The translations under genes and the position numbers were made by a program. A stretch of 64,000 nt of DNA from Tetracentron sinense (taxonomy: Eukaryota; Streptophyta; Magnoliopsida; Trochodendrales; Trochodendraceae): assembly GCA_015143295.1 (NCBI GenBank), contig CM026565.1:29644052-29708051 (forward strand). Direction: 5' to 3'. Positions 1 through 9,877 of this stretch are shown here, piece after piece (within the stretch, counting starts at the first letter, position 1; each line of letters begins with the position of its first letter). Under the pieces are notes generated by a model. The model was not told the origin of the DNA. It saw only the letters and a list, made by a program, of their open reading frames with translations, and ran no database searches.

Positions 1-830
1 CATGCATGCATCCTTATTCCTGCCTGGGGGTTTTGGGACGGACTCCAATCGCTGACTACGCCCATCCCTCCACTTAACAGCGTTGCTAGGCCCAGGCGTC
101 TGGCTTGCCTAATTGGAATTTTAGGCATAAGCCATTCTGGGCTGGGCTGGGCTTTGGCCTACAAACAATAGTATGTAACCCTTGTTATATGGTTATAATC
201 AGTTGACTTGCCTAATTAAGGTGAAAGAGTTATATGTCCAATGCAATACATTACATAATAGAATTAGTCTAGGGATACTCCCAAAGTGTACTCCCAAATC
301 TAAACCATTTATCTAAATTATTAAACGGTTAGGATTAGAGTTGATGTGGCATTAGAAAAGACAAAATAAGCAAACTCAAATCCTTGCCCTTAGTGATTGG
401 TTATAAACTGTTAGGATTAAGTAGTATAATTGGAGTACCCTTTGACCGAGTCTAAATAATAATGTCTAGACTCTAGACTCAATAAAGTCCTCATTTTCTT
501 TTTTTCTTTGTAAACTTGGACTTTGTCCAATAGTATGTACTCTAGATTAGAACATTGATTAACAGTTCTAACCTGTGAGTCAAGCTTTTTTTATCACCTT
601 GTTAGTGTTTAGTACCATTAATTTTAGAAGTTGTTTCTATTCTTACCTTTGGTTCTTCCAGATTCTCTAATGCAAACTAAAGCATGAAAAATGAATGAAG
701 AGATCACCATCTTTCTCTAATAACCAACCTTAAATCAAAAGAAAAAAGTCTCTACGTAAAACAAAATTACATTGACCAAGAAGTAAAACAAAATCATTAA
801 AAATATATGTAGCTTAAATGCATCCCAACT
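1..830. other. Promoter-side flank of an upstream stellacyanin unit (gene outside window)
   Basis: Bases 1-250 align by eye with 39240-39500, the sequence right of gene 4: shared blocks include 'tcgctgactacg', 'cttgcctaattgga' and 'gggcctacaaa'. Bases 510-830 align with the later spacer at 9390-10000, 22200-22620 and 40080-40500. Because the genes read leftward, this piece is the upstream spacer of a copy lying left of base 1. It lacks the SINE and the hAT-like MITE present at the matching positions of units 1, 2 and 4, so it supplies the empty sites. No gene is visible here. Confidence 0.75.
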
Positions 831-1847
831 CTTGATGGGATCCAACTTTCCAAAAGAAAAAAATAGTAGGTTTCTAACTGTTCAGTTCAAAATTTAGGAT
901 TTTTAGACCCAAGTAGACTTTCAATGTCACGACCTAAAATCTAAAATTTAGGTCAAAATGAAACTTTGACTCGCAACACTGCATTATCTTAAACATATAA
1001 GACATGCTTAAAAATGACAACTTAAAATTTCTGAAATAACACCAATCTCATATTGTCTAAACTCTAAATCAACTAAACCTCAACAATCTGAAACCACCAT
1101 CTAAATATCGATCTCATTACAATCCCTTCAAATTTAAAAGTCTAATAATCTAATAAATCAGTTATAAGGAAACTTGTCCAAATGATCCTCCGATTTCACG
1201 TAATCACCTTCAACTTTCTCTAGATACTCTTTCTCTTTCTAAGGTTCAGCTATTATCTCTACATCTAAATATGTCGCATAAAACATATTGGTTGAGTACA
1301 TGCAACCCAGTAGACATAAAATCCTAGCTAACAATATCATATCATAAACATTAACATAATCATACATATCATAGTTCATCTTAATATATATACATCAGAG
1401 TACGGAAAACATGTGAGCATATTCATCTTTCTTAACTTGTGAGCATTTTATTTTACTTAACTTATGAGTTTATTCAACTTGCATACACTTGTGAGATAAC
1501 TTAAAATAACTGAGCATTATATATGTGAAGAGACTACGATATGTTATTCATATAGAGCAACCAATGATTTACACCCGTCATTACACTAATGATTTTTGTG
1601 AACCAAATAACTAGTACCCATAAAATCTACTTTTGAGCCAGGTACTATGTACCATTGAATTCCTAACGTACTAGCATTTTTGAGTAATAGGTATGAATAC
1701 TCTAGAGATCTTAGACAATGTTGGTACTCATAACGTGTGAATATATATTATGTAATTCATACATACATACTTACTTGTGAGACTTATGAACTTGTGAGGC
1801 TTGTGAGCTTATAAGATATTTTATGAGCTTATAAACTTGTGAGACAT
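831..1847. other. AT-rich spacer, nothing recognised
   Basis: Very AT-rich sequence without a convincing reading frame. Around 1430-1840 there are loose repeats of 'cttgtgag/cttatgag' and similar words. No domain, RNA gene or transposon end was recognised before the CACTA-like terminus at 1848. Confidence 0.5.
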
Positions 1848-2220
1848 CACTACAAGATATCAGTTGTTTTTATTTATCACCGTAAGACATTGATCACGAT
1901 TACCATGCGCAGACCGAACTGCGACCTTTCGATGTGTGATCATATGTATTTAAATATCATGGTTTTTAATTAAATCGTAATTGTTTTTAATATTAACGAC
2001 CATGATTTTTATTCGTGATTGAATATCTAAGATACCGAGAATATTACCTTTGAAAATGGTTTCTTTGCCTATTATAGAACACATTTTATTTCTATAAACC
2101 GTGATTGTTCTGATTCAAAAACCATAGTTACAAGGGATACTGTGATGGTTTACCCCACAATTGCTAGTACCCTCATCCATCATAAACACTTTCCATCGTG
2201 ATTTAAAAGTAGCTATTAAC
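1848..2220 (+). mobile_element. CACTA transposon terminal fragment
   Basis: The stretch starts with CACTACAAG, the canonical En/Spm-type terminus. The next 100 bases align with 49222-49330 (shared 'aagacattgatca', 'gtgatcatatg'), showing two copies of one family end. Short motifs such as 'accgtgatt' and 'catggtt' recur in both orientations, as in the subterminal repeats of CACTA elements. No transposase or opposite end is seen, so this is a truncated or solo end. Confidence 0.6.
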
Positions 2221-2225
2221 ATGAA

Positions 2226-2913
2226 AGGAAAAGACACACAAAAAACCACTCCTTAAGAAATGCAATAAACTAATTTAGCAATTCTTCAAGAAAATATTTA
2301 AGATTTAATTACCAAAGAAATGCACTGAACTAATTTGGCAATTCTTCATGAAAATATTCAAGATCTAATTATCAAACTGTGCTCCAAACAAAACAAAAAT
2401 ATCAAAAACAACATATTCAAAAGGGGGAGTGCTAACCTTAGATGCGGGGGCTTTAAGTGTCATTTTTTGGCAGAGGGACAAACACTTTTCGATGGGGTCC
2501 AATGTCCTGAACTTGCCATTTTATCAAGAGTTAGGTTAGGGCGTCTACTGATCCCTGCTCCTAAAGGTAGTAAAATTCATTGAAAAATATTACACACGAT
2601 TCCAATTGTATGTGTGTATTAAGACGTGGCATGAAAAGACAATTATCATCATTTTCTAAGTCATGCTAGTAAGGTTTATATGTAATCTTTACATTTTTAA
2701 CCTTTTTTAATCATTGTGGGAAAAAACGTACCTAGTAAATATTTTGGTTTTTAAGCATAAATGAGCAATTATCCCAAAATTCATTCATACAATGTCGGAG
2801 TCATGATTATTCACATGGACTTTCTACATCAAAATTGGGAGGACCACAACAACATGTTCCCTGATCCACGTCAATTGTCAACTGCAGTAAACATAATGCA
2901 TTTATTTGCTCTC
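2226..2913. other. Stellacyanin-unit spacer with a dispersed 150-bp block
   Basis: 2437-2580 resembles 41350-41490 (shared 'gatgcgggggct', 'gaacttgccattt', 'gtctactg'), a dispersed repeat absent from the equivalent place in the unit 2 and 3 copies. 2581-2880 matches 17105-17360, 25053-25310 and 41500-41770, part of the downstream flank common to all units. No credible gene is present. Confidence 0.6.
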
Positions 2914-2916
2914 TTA

Positions 2917-3316
2917 GGCCTTGTTTGGGTATGATTATTGTAGTCACAATTGATAATATAAAAAGTCCTACCACAAATCATGAATAATATTATTGGATAG
3001 TACTCTACTGAGAAACAATCATTTGGTCATTTTAAAAGTAGATATTTTAGTCATTAAATTTTTTTTTAAAAGAATCTTTCCCTGAAACTTAAAGAGTCTT
3101 GTAAGACTTGATGGGTACAAAATTGTGTACTTACAGTAATTCACATGTAATTAAGTAGTTATCCTACCATAATCACCCTCTAACGAGGTTATGAAATCAT
3201 ATGTTATTTACATAATCACTTCTAATGCTTCGAAGAAAACACTATTCCATAATAATCCCAACATAAGTGGTTATAAGTGATTAAATTTATACTGATAATC
3301 CAAAACAAATGACCCC
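2917..3316. mobile_element. Tourist/PIF-Harbinger-like MITE, unit 1 copy
   Basis: A 400-bp element with imperfect terminal inverted repeats (left GGCCTTGTTTGG, right CAAATGACCCC). It is flanked by TTA on both sides (2914-2916 and 3317-3319). TIR and TSD are those known for Tourist/PIF-Harbinger MITEs. A second 400-bp copy lies at the same relative position left of gene 5 (44944-45343). Confidence 0.75.
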
Positions 3317-3826
3317 TTAGTATCCTGCATTATGATAACAATGGATTTTGCTAGACCCCCTCTTCCCCTATTGCACTCATTTTTTTTAGGGTTAATTCCA
3401 AATCAAAATCCATCTTATGGGATAATGACATAAAAGTGCCTCCTTTTAAACTATTTCCTTTACCATGCCTAAATTTCAAAAGAATGGACAAATAGGAACC
3501 CGACGTCATCTTTCGCTAACAGCAGTTTGTAATCTCACCTGAAATGACAAAAACACCCCTAAATATAAGCCCAGCAGTAGTGTTGAAGGTTCTATCGAAG
3601 GTTCTCCTTCACGCAGCTATAGCTCTCCAGTTCTTCTTCTTATATGGGAGAGAAGAAGATCAGACATCAGAAGATAAGAAGATAAGGAAGAGGCTTCGGA
3701 AGATGAGAGAGAGAAGATCCATTCCGGTACACACCCACTTCAGTGTAAAACAAGTATACCAAGTGATATATACACCTGCTCACTTGGTTGTACACCCATT
3801 AATGTAGGGTGGGCATATTAAAATGG

Positions 3827-4190
3827 GAGATCGAATCACAGCCAATCACGATTGAACTTAGGGAGAGTTCAGTCACACCCACAGGTCAACATGTGTCTTT
3901 TTTAACCCATATTAATTATGGTTAAGATTGTCTAATCTTTAGGGTTCATCAATCTAACCTCGGTTTTTAGGAAAAAATAATTTAAAAAATTTAACCTTAG
4001 GATTAAGAAATTTTAACCTTTAGTTTAATTTTTTAAAAACAAAATTTTTTAATACCAAGGTTAGATTGTTGAACCTAAAGGTTAGTGAGTCTTAATCATG
4101 GTTAATAAAGGTTAAAAATGACACATGTTGACCTGTGGGTACGATTGAACCTTGTCTGAGTTCAATCGGGATTGGCTGTGATTTGATCTC
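3827..4190. repeat. Foldback element, about 364 bp
   Basis: Long inverted repeat. The left arm begins 'gagatcgaatcacagccaatc' and the right arm ends with its near-perfect complement. Inner arms pair 'cccacaggtcaacatgtgtc' with 'gacacatgttgacctgtggg'. The centre is AT-rich. It belongs to the same foldback family as 7071-7330 and many others (core around TTAACCATGGTTAAG-like words). Confidence 0.75.
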
Positions 4191-4214
4191 TAAAAATGGT
4201 GGTATACCATTGGT

Positions 4215-4493
4215 TTTTTTTTTTTTTGGTAAACTCAGTAACAACACCACAAGGTGAATACTAAAAGGCAAAGAAAGGAAAACACACACCCCACATGCAA
4301 ACACACACACACACTCATGCAGACAGATCACACACGCAGCCCTTATAAGCTTCACCAAGAGCTTCCCAAAACGGGTACCAACCGTTTGGGACGCTATGGA
4401 ACTTATAAGGACATGCGTGCTCGGATATACATCCGATATGGGACTAAACTTAACACCACTCAAGGCTTTGTTTTTTTTTTTTGGTAAACTCAG
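4215..4493 (-). mobile_element. SINE, apparently dimeric at its head
   Basis: The 12-bp direct repeat 'tataccattggt' flanks the insert (4203-4214 and 4494-4505). A poly(T) run at the left marks a minus-strand retroposon with an A tail. Read on the minus strand it begins with 'ctgagtttacc' plus an A run and ends with the same tail, as if read through from the tail of a preceding copy. Its 3' part is homologous to the fragment at 8700-8760 (shared 'tttgcctt', 'ccttgtggt', 'tgagtttacc', A tail). Confidence 0.7.
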
Positions 4494-4543
4494 TATACCA
4501 TTGGTTCGACCTCTTAAAATGGTGGTATACCATTGGTGTGAGA

Positions 4544-4930
4544 TGAGCATATTAAATTAGGAGCAATAGTTGGCTCCACCAGCGAAGAGCAAACTATTGC
4601 TCCTCACTCTTGCTCCTCACTCTCACAAAGCTACCCCTTCCACCTGTCATAATCTTGAGTTTAGTTCTTTGACCCTATGATTAAATTTTTATTTTTATTT
4701 CTAAAATCTAAGGGTAGATGGATGAACCCCAAGGATGAGTGAATCTTAACCTTAGTTAAAAAACATTTAAAAGAGGGACATGTGGCGAGGAAAAAGGAGT
4801 TGAGACGCCCCTCACATTTAAATACTTTTCCCTATGCAACAACACGTTTCCAACATTTGAATATTTTATTAATTTTCTTATTAAGGCATCCCAATAGTTT
4901 GCCTGTTGTAGCTTTTGAGCTACAACAACA
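4544..4930. other. AT-rich spacer with a short hairpin and foldback half-arm
   Basis: 4560-4605 can form a hairpin from 'ggagcaatagtt' and 'aactattgctcc'. 4640-4790 carries one arm of the common foldback family ('gatggatgaaccccaagg', 'cttaaccttagttaa'). No gene was recognised. Confidence 0.5.
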
Positions 4931-4947
4931 ACTGTAGCTAATTAATT

Positions 4948-5108
4948 CTTTTTTTTTTGGGTATCGGCATACATCAGTAGATTCAGTACAGTCAGTGGTT
5001 AGTTGGGGGCATTAAGGCTCTTGCAACCCTTACCTAAGGGAATTAGATCCCCAGACCTTCTCAATGGAAGGCCACACCCTTACCACTCACGCAAGAGGCG
5101 AGGGTGTA
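4948..5108 (-). mobile_element. tRNA-derived SINE (family B)
   Basis: Poly(T) at the left end shows a minus-strand insert. Read on the minus strand it starts 'cgcctcttgcgtgagtgg', an A-box-like tract, followed by a B-box-like 'ggtctggggatc'. 'ctgtagctaatt' flanks it at 4932-4943 and 5109-5120 as target duplication. Related copies lie at 7421-7585, 20191-20350, 32952-33119 and 47165-47332. Confidence 0.8.
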
Positions 5109-5717
5109 CTGTAGCTAATTCATACTCATGCCTCTTAGTTAGAATGGTGAATATCATCATTTAATGAGAAATCACCAGAGAGTGGGGGGGTGTTTTCGCC
5201 ATTATTGTTGAGAATACAAACGGTGTTAGAGAAAGATGACGTTGGGTCCCTATCTGTCCATTCTTTTAAAAGTTAGGTATGGCCAAGGAAATAGTTTAAA
5301 AAGGCACTTGTATGTCATTGTCCTATATGATGGGTTCATATTTGGAATTAACCCTTGTTTTAATTTGTTTTTCAAAGGCAAGAGGACTAGGATTTTCTGG
5401 TGGGGCCACAAAGATCTGACATGTCTTCTTCCCCCCAAAAAAAACAGTGGGGCTACAAAGCCACCAATCCTTCGCGTACAATATGTTAATGAAATATACA
5501 CGTGTATGAATAACAATTTTCCCATCATTTTAAAGAATTTTCAGAGCTGAAAGTAAAAAGTATTATTTATTTTCTTGATACAGACCTCAAATACATCAGG
5601 AAAGAAACGAATCGTATCTTTATCATGGTATGGAGCCTCATAATGAGGAACAGTAGTGTATGAATGGTGAATATTAGAACAAAGATAAAAAAAATAGGAA
5701 ATCATGTGCTATTGTAT
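5109..5717. other. 3' flank of stellacyanin gene 1
   Basis: 5570-5717 holds a block conserved left of the stop codons of genes 1, 2, 3 and 5 ('gatacagacctcaaataca', 'tatggagcctcataat'), which probably includes the 3'UTR. No separate gene is supported; reading frames on either strand in 5236-5550 look incidental. Confidence 0.6.
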
Positions 5718-6371
5718 CTAAAGTAAGAAAGCCATAAAAATGGACAAAACGGAGAGGGAGAAGCTGGCAATTGCAACAGTCGAGGATGAACTGGGAGTGG
5801 TTGGTCCGGCTGCTGTTGGGGTGGGTGTGTGAGAGGTAGGTCCGCCGGCTGTAGGGGGCGATACTGGGGTAGGGGCGCAATCAGCGGGTGTACCCGATGT
5901 GGGGGCTGGCGAGGAGGGTGGAGTACTGGAAGGGGATGGTCCTTCCTTGGAGGGGGTTGGGGATGCCGAAGAAGAGGCTTGGACAGCAATGCTCAACTTT
6001 TGGCCGATGTTGCAGTGCCGGCCGACGGTGCAGATGTAATAGTGGTCGCCCTCGGAGTCAAGAGTGAGGTTGGCAGGGCCGGTTGTGATAACAGAACCAA
6101 TGGTAGTGGTTGAGGTACAGGCATCGAAAGCTGTCTTTGATACTTGGGCCACATCGTGTTCCCCGGTGGTGAAGTTGAACACAAGAGTGTCGCCAACCAT
6201 GAACTTCTTGGTGGAAGCCCATGTTGTGTATGCGGCGGCACCACCAGGGGGAATGACCCACCCCAAGCTATCTCCGACCACATGTGTTGTCTGCGCCACC
6301 GTGCAGTGTAGCAAGGCCGCTCCAACAACAAGAGCAAGCACATATCCAGCCATACCCATCCTCAAACCCAT
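5718..6371 (-). CDS. Stellacyanin-type phytocyanin, copy 1
   Basis: A 217-residue secreted blue-copper protein with one uninterrupted reading frame. Residues 1-26 form a signal peptide ending VAQ. Residues 28-131 are a plastocyanin-like domain with type-1 copper ligands His72, Cys114, His119 and Gln124. Gln rather than Met as fourth ligand is the mark of stellacyanins. Cys85 and Cys120 fit the conserved disulfide, and Asn66 and Asn101 sit in N-glycosylation sequons. A Pro/Ser/Thr-rich tail (133-195) looks like an arabinogalactan-protein region, and the last ~20 residues are hydrophobic, as in GPI signals. The family moves electrons or binds copper at the plasma membrane/cell wall; the partner is unknown. 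The start is the first ATG, after a GA-rich leader. Many phytocyanin genes have an intron; none is seen here. Confidence 0.92.
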   Translation of the reverse strand: MGLRMGMAGYVLALVVGAALLHCTVAQTTHVVGDSLGWVIPPGGAAAYTTWASTKKFMVGDTLVFNFTTGEHDVAQVSKTAFDACTSTTTIGSVITTGPANLTLDSEGDHYYICTVGRHCNIGQKLSIAVQASSSASPTPSKEGPSPSSTPPSSPAPTSGTPADCAPTPVSPPTAGGPTSHTPTPTAAGPTTPSSSSTVAIASFSLSVLSIFMAFLL

Positions 6372-6514
6372 CTCTCTCTCTTTCTTTGTGTTTGTTAGTG
6401 TATATATGAGTTTCTGAGTGAGACTGTAAAAGTAATGGGTGAGAAGATAGAGGGCTAGCCTTGCCTACTTATAGAGTTGTCCGAGAGAGACAGAGAGAGA
6501 GAGGACGCGTACAG
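6372..6514 (-). promoter_or_regulatory. Promoter and leader of stellacyanin copy 1
   Basis: On the minus strand a TATA-like CTATAA lies at 6469-6474, about 100 bp upstream of the ATG. The leader is purine-rich (GAGAGA just before ATG). Farther upstream a (GA)n tract is followed by a block conserved at all five genes, 'ggacgcgtacagc', containing GTAC at 6509-6512. GTAC is the known core of copper-response elements bound by SPL7-type factors; its use here is inference. Confidence 0.55.
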
Positions 6515-7070
6515 CCATGGCCACGGCCTTGACGATTAAGAGGAGACGAGACGGACTTGAGCATCACCGACGTAATAGAAGTTTCGTGCCGGTTAGTCGT
6601 TTTTTTTGACCTTTCTTACATGCTCCAGTCCTGGAAGTTGGAACTTGGAACACATTCCAATCGTTGACTATGCCCATTCCTCTGACATAGCCTAATTGAT
6701 ATTTTAGGCCTAAACCATTCCGGGCTGGGCCGGGCCTGATTATAGGATTATGTGGATGGCTAGGTTTGGGCCTACAAACAACAGCTCGTAGCCCATATTA
6801 TATGATTATATTTGGTTTTCTTGCTAGAAGATGTATCACAGATGATATATGTGACATATATCATATAGAAATACCAAATGCCAGTTTTCAGTGTTTGTCC
6901 ACATGGTCTTTCTTTACTTGGACTTTGTCTGATTAGAACATTGAACCTTTAAAGTCAAGTTGCTTTATCGTAAACGAAGACTTGAGTGGGTCAAGGTACT
7001 TCTTATGGTTTTGAATCCTCAAACCGGGTCAATTTTGTAGGGGTACTGTTCATATGTATTTGACTCGAAA
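6515..7070. other. Upstream spacer of gene 1
   Basis: Matches 19320-19860 and 27270-27810 nearly throughout. It contains the word 'gggctgggccgggcctga' and a short palindrome around 'gatatatgtgacatatatc' at about 6843-6862. No gene or RNA was recognised. Confidence 0.55.
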
Positions 7071-7330
7071 TCTTCTCCAATTGTAACCGGTTTTTAGCAA
7101 AACCGGTAATACCCATGTGGTCATCAGGTGTCCCTTTTTACACTCCTTAACTGTGGTTAAGATTCACCAACCCTTAGGGTTCACCCATCTATCTTTGGTT
7201 TCTAGAATTTTTTTTAAAGAAAAATTAACCCTAGAGGTGACTGAACCTTAACCATGGTTAAGATGTGTCACAAGGGACATGTGGCCACCTCATGGGTGTA
7301 ACCGGTTTTGGCAAAACCGGTTAGAGAAGA
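7071..7330. repeat. Foldback element, unit 1 copy
   Basis: Inverted repeat whose arms start 'tcttctccaattgtaaccgg' and end with 'ccggttagagaaga'. Inner arms pair 'ccttaactgtggttaagat' with 'cttaaccatggttaagat'. Equivalent copies lie upstream of gene 2 (19861-20090), gene 3 (27811-28066) and gene 5 (46829-47064). Confidence 0.75.
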
Positions 7331-7420
7331 ATACGTCCCTCCGAAATGCCTAACAAAGTATATCTGATTGATCCGATTCAACTGGGCTGGCATCATGTCC
7401 CTTATAATCTATTGTTCCCC

Positions 7421-7585
7421 TTTCCTTTTTTTTTTTTTTTTTTTGGTGCAGTTATCATTTTACTACGTGAGTCCGTTACTACGATTAGATGTTAGCTGGC
7501 GGTGGAGCTCTTGCAACTTGTACCAGGGGGATTGAATCCCCATTCCTCATTGAAGGTCACACCTCTACCACTCACACAAGACGTC
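7421..7585 (-). mobile_element. tRNA-derived SINE (family B), unit 1 copy
   Basis: Long poly(T) at 7428-7444 then a body ending 'accactcacacaagacg', the complement of the family head. The left duplication is 'aatctattgttcc' (7406-7418); the right one is lost in this copy, but is kept at 33122 and 47333. Confidence 0.7.
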
Positions 7586-8124
7586 AATTTTATTAAAATC
7601 TCGTTTAGTTTATTTTATTTTATTTTATTTTATTTGTTTCCCTCTCCTTTTTCTTCTAACAAAGGAAAGTGGATGTGTCGATCACCTTGTTCTTATTTAC
7701 TGTCCTTCATTTTGGAAGTTGTTTCCATTCCTTCTAATTTAGATGTTTCTCCAAAAAAAAAAAAAAAAAAAAAAGGAGGGTTATAGTGTAGAGAATTTGT
7801 TTTTTTTTTTTTTTGTGATCAACTATATGGAGTGGGTTACACAAATCATGTTCTGTCATTTTAGTCGGACTTGTATCTTCTACTAAAGTTAGCAGTACCA
7901 AAATTGCTCACTTTCTCCATCCTTACTTTTTTCAAAATTTTCATTGCAATTTAAGAGTCTTTTAACATGCAGTAACTCATTCTCTTTTCTTGTGTTAAGC
8001 CAGTGTCTAATAAAATTTTTGGAGTTTTCTTCAATCTAGGCTCATGCTTTTACAAAATACCAAAAATACTCTAATTTTTCAACTTATTTTTAGGCTCCGG
8101 TAAATGTGAACTCACACGTGAGTT
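7586..8124. other. Paralogous spacer with simple repeats
   Basis: Contains (TTTTA)n at 7606-7636, an A-run at 7754-7774 and a T-run at 7800-7814. The rest matches 20390-20945, 33140-33705 and 47370-47870. No gene was seen. Confidence 0.5.
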
Positions 8125-8367
8125 TGAGATAGTTTAGAAAATATCATAAAGTGGTGTAATAAGGATCAATTACTTTGTATAAGGATCATTGGTCCATTGT
8201 ATCTCTTCTCAAAGTATATTTAAATTTGAAATTTTAAAATTCTTTAGGATCAATCACTTTGATTAGGTTTAGATTTGATAGAGTTTTTATCTTGAGATGA
8301 TTTAATATCTATATAAACCTCAATTGGCTCTCTCTATAATAATTCAAGATAATTAATTATTTTAACA
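8125..8367 (+). mobile_element. Copia-type small LTR with primer-binding site (unit 1)
   Basis: A ~243-bp sequence starting 'tgagatagtttag' and ending 'ttttaaca' is directly followed by TGGTATCAAAG. This is close to TGGTATCAGAGC, the primer-binding site complementary to initiator-Met tRNA used by Copia and TRIM elements. Copies occur in units 2, 3 and 5; only unit 5 shows a second LTR. Confidence 0.6.
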
Positions 8368-8685
8368 TGGTATCAAAGTAGGTAGATTGGACCTTATTTT
8401 TTAATTGTTGATAGAGGGAAAAATATCTCTCACACACCAGGTCAATCTCACGCATGCATTATAGAAGACAAAATCCAACCTATCTTATCAAAAGGGTCTT
8501 ACTTAAGGTGAGATAGAGGAGCCATTAAGTAATGCCATTAAGTAATGGAATGACCCAACATAGCTAGCTAACGTGGGACTAAGTTGAGTAACTTCAACCG
8601 TCCATTGTGCTTCTTCTTGTCGTGCCGCCGCAAACACAACCTGGGTTGTCAGTGATTGCAGACTTGCAGTCTGACTGGCCTTATT
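8368..8685 (+). other. Sequence following the small LTR
   Basis: Begins with the primer-binding site and continues into a block shared with 21167-21480 and 33964-34170 ('gaatgaccc', 'taacgtgggac', 'gtaacttcaaccgtcc'). It is probably retroelement leader or flank. A short duplication 'ccattaagtaatg' occurs at 8521-8546. No gene was seen. Confidence 0.4.
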
Positions 8686-8699
8686 AAGGTGGAAGAGCT

Positions 8700-8760
8700 G
8701 TTTCCTTGTATTTGCCTTCAGTCATTGCCTTGTGGTATGATTGAGTTTACCCAAAAAAAA
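8700..8760 (+). mobile_element. 5'-truncated SINE fragment
   Basis: A 61-bp insert ending 'gagtttaccc' plus eight A, flanked by 'aaggtggaagagct' (8686-8699) and 'ggtagaagagct' (8761-8772) as target duplication. Unit 2 lacks it (21473-21490 reads straight through 'aaggtggaagagg'). It is homologous to the tail half of the SINE at 4215-4493. Confidence 0.7.
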
Positions 8761-8783
8761 GGTAGAAGAGCTATATATCACTA

Positions 8784-9186
8784 GGGGTGTGTTCGTTTGG
8801 GGTGAAAGTTGAAGAAAGTGAGTGAAAGTGGTGGAAAGAGGGTGAAAGTGGGTGTTCGGTTTGAGGGAAAATGAGAGAAAGTGAAACCTCAACTTTCTCA
8901 ATAGTGTTTCACTTTCTCTCACTTTCACCCAAAATGTATTTCATCTTTTTGAAGGAATTGTGAGAGAAAGTGAAGTAAAAACCTCACTATTCTCATTCTA
9001 TCCTTTTGCATAATTATATTCCTTAAAAGTGCAAGGGGTGGTTTTGGAAAAATTTATACTTTCCCCTAGCACTTTTCTCTCAAATCAAACACACAAAAGA
9101 AACTAAACTTTTCTTTTACTTCACTTCACTTTACTTTACTTTACTTTACTTTCTCCTACCCATTTACCCTCCAAATGAACACACCC
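8784..9186. mobile_element. MITE present only in unit 1
   Basis: TIRs are GGGGTGTGTTCGTTTGG at left and the complement of 'ccaaatgaacacaccc' at right. The empty site in unit 2 ('tatatcactaaggagtac', about 21485-21500) shows that only TA is duplicated (8782-8783 and 9187-9188). The interior is rich in 'gaaagtg' and 'cactttc' words and (CTTTA)n near 9130. It inserted after the array duplicated. Confidence 0.75.
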
Positions 9187-9206
9187 TAAGGAATACAACT
9201 AAATAC

Positions 9207-9335
9207 ACGCATGGGTTTGTCCCAATGGTAGTGTATCTTCCTTTGGGGTGTAGTGACTCCTTGCGTGGCCGCTGAGTGTGCACTCTTAGTTCTAACTCAC
9301 CTAACCCTGATATAAGCTGATTACCAAAAAAAACA
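9207..9335 (+). mobile_element. tRNA-derived SINE (family A), unit 1 copy
   Basis: Begins 'acgcatgggtttgtccca', with an A-box-like 'gtcccaatggta', and ends 'gctgattacc' plus an A run. 'tacaactaaatac' (9194-9206) and 'tacaactaaatgc' (9337-9349) are the target duplication. The B-box region is shortened compared with the unit 2 copy. Confidence 0.8.
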
Positions 9336-9417
9336 GTACAACTAAATGCATTACATTATACAATAATGTCATTTATTTCCTTCTATGTATATTTGGACTT
9401 TGCCCAATAGTGTGTAC

Positions 9418-9877
9418 TAGGGCTGCACAAAACCCGCTTAGCTCGGCCCGAGATCGGCTCAAATTTTAGACTCGATTGGGTCAAACCGAGCCTAAAAAAA
9501 AAGCTTGAAAATTCAATCAAGCCTAGCTTGGGCCAACCCCTGTTTGATTTGGTTCAGCTTGATTGAGGCTCGGTTCGGCCCGAGCCCAGCTTGGCTCGAA
9601 TATTATTAAAAAATAAAAATATTATTTATATATATCATTATTATATATATAAATAATATAAAATATTATTATTATTTTTAAAAAAAGTATTCAAGTGGAG
9701 CTCGAGCTTGAGTCAATTCGGGTCGAGCCAAGCTTTGAGCTAGGTTTTTGAATTCGGGCCAAGCTTTCAAGCATGATTTCGGGCCGAGCCGGGCTTCAGA
9801 CCTAGAACAAACCCTTTCAAGCCGAGCCGAGCCGGGCTTGGCCAAGCCCAGAAAAGCCCGGCCCCAATACAGCCTTA
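9418..9877. mobile_element. hAT-like MITE, unit 1 copy
   Basis: TIRs TAGGGCTG at left and CAGCCTTA at right, with exact 8-bp duplications GTGTGTAC at 9410-9417 and 9878-9885. The window's first unit has a single 'gtatgtac' at 534-541, the empty site. The ends are GC-rich with 'gcccgagc' and 'gggcttgg' words, and the centre is AT-rich. TSD length and TIR fit hAT elements. Confidence 0.85.

Noticed and set aside
3544-3807. 87-residue plus-strand frame
   Set aside because: No homology recognised, low-complexity basic stretch, and no copy in other units; probably a chance frame.
6290-6320. miR408 target site in the stellacyanin mRNA
   Set aside because: The matching-looking 'gtgcagtg' is on the wrong strand relative to the transcript and pairing is poor.
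5829-6417. Open frames on the plus strand and in other frames across the stellacyanin genes
   Set aside because: They are shadows of the conserved GC-rich coding sequence; they lack domains, and the same happens at all five copies.
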